Below are positions 57,781-64,000 of a DNA stretch of 64,000 bases, piece after piece (position 1 is the stretch's first letter; each line of letters starts with the position of its first letter). The stretch lies in the NCBI RefSeq assembly GCF_028769735.1, contig NC_088174.1:1199501-1263500 (forward strand), read 5' to 3'. Source of the DNA: Zonotrichia leucophrys gambelii. Lineage: Eukaryota > Chordata > Aves > Passeriformes > Passerellidae. The position numbers were made by a program, and so were the translations under genes. The notes beneath the pieces were generated by a model. The model was not told the DNA's origin, searched no databases, and worked only from the letters and a program-made list of their open reading frames with translations.

Positions 57781-60700
57781 TCCTGTAGCCTGAGACACTG
57801 TGCTGTGGGTGCTGGTGAATCACTGGACTTGATGGCCCCAAAGCCCTTTTCCAGAAATTCTCATGGAAATGGAATATTTATATTAAATAACACACAATTC
57901 AGAGCTCTTTAAACAGTTACATTTCAGTCAGAACTCTGGACACAATCTCTGTGAGAGGTGTTTTTATCTCCACCTTCCCTCTGCAGCAGCAATCCCATGA
58001 TTCCAACGTGGATCTCCAGCCCCCTTTTGTGTTTTCTGATTTCCAGGCAGCATCTCACAGCTCCACAAGCTTTTGTAGATTCAATTAAATTTAGACTGAG
58101 TCTAAAGTGAACTCAAGCAGGGCTTTCAGGTGCGATGGATGCTGTTGGAATGACACCAAAATCTGATGGCTCTAATCCAGGTGTCACATCCCATTAAACC
58201 TCCAGCTCCCTGAATTAGAAAGGAACTTCAGTGGTTGGAAAAGAAATCCCCAAACTGAACTGGGAATGAGTGATGGACCCTGATGAACTGGAGTGAGATG
58301 CAGACCCTGCTCTGGTTCCTCTCCCAAGGGGGACAGAAAGCTGATGGTGTTTCCAGCTGGTGTGAAATGCAGGGAGAGAAATGCAAAATTCAGATGAGGA
58401 GAGGCAGCCTGGGAACACTAGAGGGAGCAGAGACAGGAGCAGGAACAGGGGAAGGAGAAAGCACTGCAGCTGCTGAGATGCTTCCAGGGCACGGGGAAAG
58501 GGATAGGGAGCCCAGGAACAAAGGGATGTGTGTGACAGGGAGTGCAGGACAGGAGGCTCGGGCTGGAATCTCCTTTGGCACAGGTGGGCACAGCCCAGCC
58601 CAGCCCGGTGAGCAGCTCCAGGGGACGGCTCTGCCCAGGCTCAGCCAAACCCCAGCTCCCTGAGTCACCCTCCGTTTCAGTTTTCGTGTTTTCCAGATCG
58701 TGTCCTGCATTGGTATAGAACTCTGAACTTCATATTGTTAAAATTCAACACATAATTCTACAAGCTAAAGTTTAAATGCTTAATTCATGTTGCTAACTCA
58801 AGCGAACTCCAAAAATCTCTATTTCAGTATAAAGTGTCAGCAAGTTCTCCTCACAGCTCAGTCACACAAAACAATCCCTTTCCAGCCCCAGAACCAAGGA
58901 CACCACTGCAGCTTCAGGCCCAGAAAGTGCAAACAACAGAGAATTGAGGAGAGCAAACTGGGAGGATGGGACTGCATAACCTGGAGCTGGAATTGGACAA
59001 TTAACCCCAATATGGAAATGGACCAAAACTGATAAAAGTGTGAGAACTCGTGAGCCTCATCCAGCTTGGGTGCAGCCCTGGCTGGGCTCTTGTGCTGCCC
59101 AAGGTGAATCCTGTGAAGGCCTTTTAATAAATCCCTAATTTATTCCTTTAATAAATCCCCACTTTATTCCTTTAACTCTGTTCTAGGCAGCCTCCCAAGG
59201 CATCGCCTGCTGGGGAAGGAACAGCAGGAATGAGTTTTGCTGTGTCCTGGGGAGCCCAGGAGGGACAGACCCACCTGGTTCTGTCTCAGCTTTGGAACTT
59301 CTTTAAGCTTCCCACACCACTTCCAGGCTTTCCCACTGTTTTCCCCTGTGAAATCCAAACAGCTGCACCTCCCTCTCTCTAAATAACCAGGGTATGGCAG
59401 GGCTGCTCTCTCTCCACAGTTCAAATCTCCTTTTCAGAGCCATTAGGAGCTGTTTGCACCTCAGTTTTCTCAGCTCTCCTGCCTTGTTTCAGAGTTCATT
59501 TGTTCGGAAGCAGCTCCAGGCACTGAGGAGATGCCAATTAGTGTCCAGGCAGTTAATTTGGAGAGGGGCAGGAGGGAGCAGAGCTTTGAACTGCTCCAAG
59601 GCTTCTCCTCCTGCACTGGGGAGTACAAGCAGCACCTGAGCTGCTCAGCAGGGCTGGTTTGGGGCCCTGGGGGTGAATTTGGGGCTGATTTATTGCTCAG
59701 CAGATGCTGGCCATGAACTGTGCACGTGCTGCTCTGTCAGGATGGAGCCTTCCTCAGCTCCTGATACATCCTCACCCTCTCCTTAGCTCCCAATGAATCT
59801 CCACCCACTCCAGCAGAATGCTGGCACTGCCTCTGAGAATATTCCATTTTGACAGGAATATTTTTTTTTAATCATTAATTTTTGTTTGCAGGAGATTTCC
59901 CTGCAAAGTGCTGGATGTGCATTGGGGTGGATTTCCTCAGTGTGGCTTCTCATCCCAAAAATACTCTGAAAAAGGAGATTTGCCTTCTCTGGGTACACCC
60001 TGAGAAAGCCTTTGGAAGGGATTTATCCCAGTCTTGTCATATTAATATGTATTTTAATTATTATCAGCAGAACTCATAATTAATAATAATGGGATATCTA
60101 CACATTAACAGTGATCAGGAGCAGCCACACAATCCCAGGGAGGTGCTGGCAGCTCTTTTGTGGCCATCTCAGCCCAGTTCCCAGCTGTCCAAGGGCTCCT
60201 TTGGCTGGCACCAATCCCACTTTTGGCAGAGCTGTGCAGCTCGGTGATATTAAAGTCAGCAGAATTCTCAAGTAAAACTCATTTTCCAGGTTTTTTTTTG
60301 CAGGAGGGGACGTTCCTGAGGTCAGCCCTGCCCTGTTTGCTGAGGCAGGATTTATTTCAGCCTCCCTCCAAGGGAAGGAAAGCGGGTTTGGACAAATCCA
60401 ATCAAACTGTGCTGGAGGGAAGCAAACACCACAAAACCTGGGATTTGCTGACACAGGGGCTTGGCCAGCGCACTGCTTTCCCTGTTCCTGGTAATGGAGT
60501 TATCAGAGATCTCCTGAGTAGCTACACCAGTTAAAAAAAGTGATTTTTGCTGCCCAGGTGCAGCTGCTTAAAAAGGTTTGGATTGCAAAATAAAAAGAAT
60601 TTGAAATTCCACACTGGAGTGAATGGTGCCACGTCCTGCAGCTGGGTCACAACAACCCCAGGAAATGCTCCAGGCTGGGAAGAGGGGCAGGAGAACTGGG

Positions 60701-61003
60701 AAAGGGGCTGGAAATGCTGGGGACAGCCCTGGAGAGGGAACAACTGAGAGCCACCAGCCACCAACAGGCTCCTCACAAGTGACACCGGGTGGGAAGTGAC
60801 ATTTGTGACATTTCCCCCCAGAACTGAGAATGCACAGCCCAAGGCACGTGCACACCCAGCAGATAGAAAGTGTATTTTTATTCCCAGCAAGTGCTTGGGA
60901 ATGAAAAAACCTCAGCACTAAAGCTTGATCCCCAAACAGCAGCACCAGAGTTACCAAACAGCTGTCAGGAGGAGCAAAAACAAAGCAGAGAGGAGCAGAA
61001 ACT
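57781..61003. other. Intergenic, no gene seen
   Basis: AT-moderate sequence with no exon, CpG island or repeat that could be supported. Confidence 0.5.
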
Positions 61004-61401
61004 TGTCACCATCACATTTTCTGAAAAATCCCTTTGCCAGGATTTCTTCTCCTAGGAAGCTGAGCAGCCTCAGAGAGAAATGAAAACAATAATTATCTGA
61101 TTGCTTCTCCTGTGTTGTGCTGCTTTGTAAAGTGGTTTGGACATTGTTTACCAACAGGTCATTGTTTGATTGGTTTCATGTGAATTGTTTTGACTTAATA
61201 ACCAATCACTGTGTCAAGGCTCTGGAGAAAGTCACGAGTTTTTTGTTAATATCTTGTTAAGCCTTCTGTAAGTATCATTTCTCTATTCTTTAGTATAGAA
61301 TTCTTTAATATAGTAAAATAAAATAATAAATTAGCCTTCTAAGAACATGGGTTCAGATTCATCATTACCTTCCTTTGTTGAGGGACCCCAAAAATCCCAC
61401 A
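61004..61401 (+). mobile_element. Solo LTR (398 bp), perfect 6-bp target duplication
   Basis: TGTCACCATC to AATCCCACA flanked by GAAACT at 60998-61003 and 61402-61407. Overlapping AATAAA hexamers occur near 61.32 kb. It shares the block tgcttctcctgtgttgtgct with the 47 and 50.5 kb elements. Confidence 0.8.
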
Positions 61402-61689
61402 GAAACTCCTGGTGCTTGCTGTGGTTGTGAGGGTGACAGGAGCTGCTGTGAGGGAAAACTGGGAATGAGCACAAACCACAGAAATCCTGCTGCAAGCCCT
61501 GCATCTCCCTCCCACAGGAGGGACATGGATATTCCCATGGGGGATCAGGAGTGCAGGGCCCCCATCAGTCCCTCGGGAACACCCAGGGTTTGTGTTTCCA
61601 GTTCTGCCTCCTTAGGGCTGCCCAGAGAGGTGGGAATGCCCCAAATCCCTGCAATGTCCCAAATCCCTGGAATGTCCCAAATCCCTGGA

Positions 61690-61860
61690 AGAGCCCAGGT
61701 TGAAGCACCTGGGACAGTGGGAGGTGTCCCTGCCATGGCAGGGGTGGCACTGGGTGGGCTTTGAGGTCCTTCCCAGCCCAAACCATTCTGTGAATTTTGT
61801 AATCCTGAAATTATCGTTACAGAGGTGGAGCTGGAAGAGCTTTAAGGTCCCTTCCAAAAA
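61690..61860 (+). mobile_element. CR1 3' end
   Basis: gggacagtgggaggtgtccc, then tgggctttgaggtccttccc and cccaaaccattctgtgaatt is the sense CR1 tail. A second shorter tail-like block follows (agctttaaggtcccttcc). Confidence 0.85.
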
Positions 61861-62910
61861 AAACCCCAAAAACCACAAAGCATTCCCTGACTCTGTGACT
61901 CCTGGAGCTGTTGGTCAATTGAAATCCAATTTCAGAGCAGCTCAGAGGAAATGGTGTTTGGGGAAGAACAGAGTGGATGGAGCAAAGGAACAGGAGCAGT
62001 CTCCTTCAGCCACCCCTTGTGACTAAGAACAGCATCACTGGCTGTTCCTGGAGCACCTGGTGGCTCACAGGAGATGGAAATGTTCCCCTGGTCCTGAAAA
62101 AACATCCCAGGGTATGAGGTGGGGCTGGGAGGAGGCTGAGGGGCCTCGGGCCTGGATTTAGGCAGATAACCCTGCTGGGTTCTGGTAAAAATATTCCTCC
62201 TTCCCACCCCTGCTCAGTTGTGTCCCACTGCCAGGAGTGGCCCTGGAGAAGCTCCTTGACCCCTGATCCCCCATTATTAAATGGGAGATTAATTAAAACC
62301 CCGAAGCATTAATCATTGATTTGCAGGCCTTGCTGCAGTGTTACACCTCCTGCCTTCCTCGGGGGGTTGAACCTGTTGCTGTTGCTTTTGTGTCAAGATT
62401 AGGAGATTTAGAGCAAAGAATCTCTTTTCATTTACACCCAGGATAAACAGAGCAGAAGGGCTCCAAGATAACAATTTCCTTAACTAAGGAGATGGATTAA
62501 AACCTCTTTGTTTCAAAGTCAATAATGAAGCCCCACAAGTCCCTATTTACCAGCCCTATTTAACATGCACCTGCCCATGCTAATGATGAACCCAAATTTG
62601 GTGTTTTGCCTTTATTCAGCCCCACAGAGCTCTCAGGGTGGGAGCTGGGCTCTGTCCTGGCCCAAATATGGGGGGCAGAGCCCAGTTCACCCAGTTCTGC
62701 TCCCCAGCTCCACCAGCCTGGCCCTCACCCCACACTGAGCCCACTGCAGCTCAGAGCTGGCAACCGGAGCCCCCAAATTTGTATTTAGGGAGAGCATCAG
62801 ATGGAGAACCCACAGAGTGAGTGCCAGCAGAGCCACCAAACACCTCCCATGAAATGTTTACACTTTGCTCCAGAAAACAGCGTGGGGAGCAGTGGGAGGA
62901 GTGAGCAGCC

Positions 62911-63000
62911 AGGAAAGCTGACATTTGTGTCATTCCTGCCAGCAAAGCTGACATTTGTGTCACTCCTTCCAGGAAAGCTGACATTTGTGTCACTGCCTGC
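62911..63000. repeat. 30-bp tandem repeat, three copies
   Basis: Units start at 62911, 62941 and 62971, each aNNaaagctgacatttgtgt followed by ca(t/c)t or cact and a cctgcc-like end. Confidence 0.9.
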
Positions 63001-63774
63001 CTCCAGTCCCTAACCCTGCAGGTTCCACGGTCCATCCCTTGTTTTAGCACACCAGCTGCCTCTCCCTGGCAGCAGGAGTGTGAAAGCCCACCCAGCTCCA
63101 CTCCAAAACAACATTGCTGAGCCTCACACTCACTGCTGCGGCTCACAGAGCCCCTCTGAACGTGCTCAGGGGAATTTTGGGGTATTGCCAGGCTCAGCCA
63201 GCCCAGGAGGGGATGGCCAGTGCCATCCTGTCAGTGCCAGCTCCTGTCACCTCCTCTCCTTCCCTGCAGGACCCTGCCTGGCTCAGTGGAGGGTTCTAAA
63301 TTAATGAGCAGCGATTTTATCTCTGTTTTCTCTCCTTGTGCAGCCCATTTCTGGTGCCTCCCCTCCTCAGGGGTTACTCAGAACAGCTGAGCACCTCCCT
63401 GCTGGAATGTTTTATTGCAGAACAAGAGCATTTCCTCCCTGCTCAGTTTAACCCACTTTATTTCTCCAAAATCACGTTCTGCTCTGAGCACACATTGTTA
63501 ATTTATCCCTGGTTTTTCCAAGGTTCACATCACAAATGCATTTTTGATTAATTTATTGTCCCACTTTTATCTCGACTGACTGGTGAATAAATTGTTAGGA
63601 AGCTGCTGTGTTGTAAAAATGTTGATGAATTTGGGATTTCCAGTTTGGCCTTGGCAGGAATGGGGACAGCAGGACAGAATGAGGGACACTGGGAATGAGA
63701 GCTGAAGGTCTTTAGGATTGAAATGAGAGCAGAGATGGATGCACAGGGAGTGGAAACCACAGGGGTTTTGTGTC

Positions 63775-63850
63775 ACAGAATCCCAGAATGGGTGGGGTGG
63801 GACCCTAAAGAGACCTTAAAGCCCATCCAGACCCCCCTGCCATGGGACAA
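63775..63850 (-). mobile_element. CR1 3'-end fragment
   Basis: cacagaatcccagaatgggt followed by accttaaagcccatccagac and cccctgccatgggac is the antisense CR1 tail. Confidence 0.85.
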
Positions 63851-64000
63851 GAGGGAATGAAAGGGAATTTCAGGCGTGGGGCTGGCAGGGATCGTCCTGG
63901 GTTCCTCAGGGTCATCTCAGAGAGCACAGGAGCTTCCTCAGCAGCCCTGACCTTCACAGCCCAGCCCTGCAAACAGGGCCTGGCACTGCAGCCCACGTTT

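Larger units (their letters stand above)
61861..63996. other. Intergenic, no gene seen
   Basis: Only the 30-bp triplication and a CR1 tail were recognised. Confidence 0.5.

Noticed and set aside
57215..57841. 208-aa minus-strand frame
   Set aside because: Lies within an LTR; no retroviral protein motif is visible.

Overview
This window looks like nuclear DNA from a bird, most likely a songbird. It carries many CR1 LINE fragments, nearly all reduced to the 3' end, and several short solo LTRs. It is very GC-rich with CpG islands and minisatellites around compact multi-exon genes, and it holds a mitochondrial ATP6 fragment that reads like avian mtDNA. The species cannot be fixed from the sequence alone.

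Two protein-coding genes can be read in full, both on the minus strand. At 24.5-35.2 kb lies a nine-exon Rag GTPase of exactly 313 aa. It is RagA-like in sequence but sits next to KLF8, where mammals have RRAGB. At 15.5-17.3 kb lies KLF8, a CtBP-motif Krueppel-like factor with three zinc fingers whose first coding exon lacks the usual N-terminal segment. A damaged copy of the KLF8 zinc-finger exon lies 3 kb further left (12.3 kb). A minus-strand first coding exon of an unrecognised gene is at 6.56-6.70 kb. A tRNA-Glu(TTC) gene sits just upstream of the Rag gene promoter.

Layout: 1-6.5 kb, no recognised gene, low-complexity tracts; 6.4-7.0 kb, CpG island with a start exon (minus) and a TATA/CCAAT promoter (plus), then a roughly 1 kb satellite; 9.1-9.6 kb, a CR1 with a mitochondrial insertion inside it; 10.3-10.85 kb, minisatellite; 12.3 kb, KLF8 pseudo-exon; 13.4-14.1 kb, CR1 reverse-transcriptase remnant; 15.5-18.4 kb, KLF8 and its CpG island; 19.6-20.5 kb, a CpG-island promoter with no identified gene; 23.0-23.9 kb, minisatellite; 24.5-36.1 kb, the Rag gene and its promoter with two TCACGTGA boxes; 36.3 kb, tRNA; 36.9-38.9 kb, an LTR inserted in a minisatellite; 41-42.6 kb, three LTRs; 43.1-43.75 kb, a CpG-island promoter with no identified gene, abutted by a 1.3 kb CR1; 45.5-46.25 kb, simple repeats; 47.1-48.9 kb, an LTR whose interior is expanded into five tandem copies; 49-64 kb, apparently intergenic with more LTRs and CR1 fragments.

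Functionally, the Rag gene encodes the RagA/B half of the heterodimer that brings mTORC1 to lysosomes when amino acids are present. KLF8 is a DNA-binding repressor/activator. Nothing in the window suggests they share a pathway; their adjacency is a conserved linkage. No novel enzymatic or defence system was found. The distinctive content is gene-history evidence (the Rag locus, the KLF8 exon duplicate) and nested insertions dated by target-site duplications.
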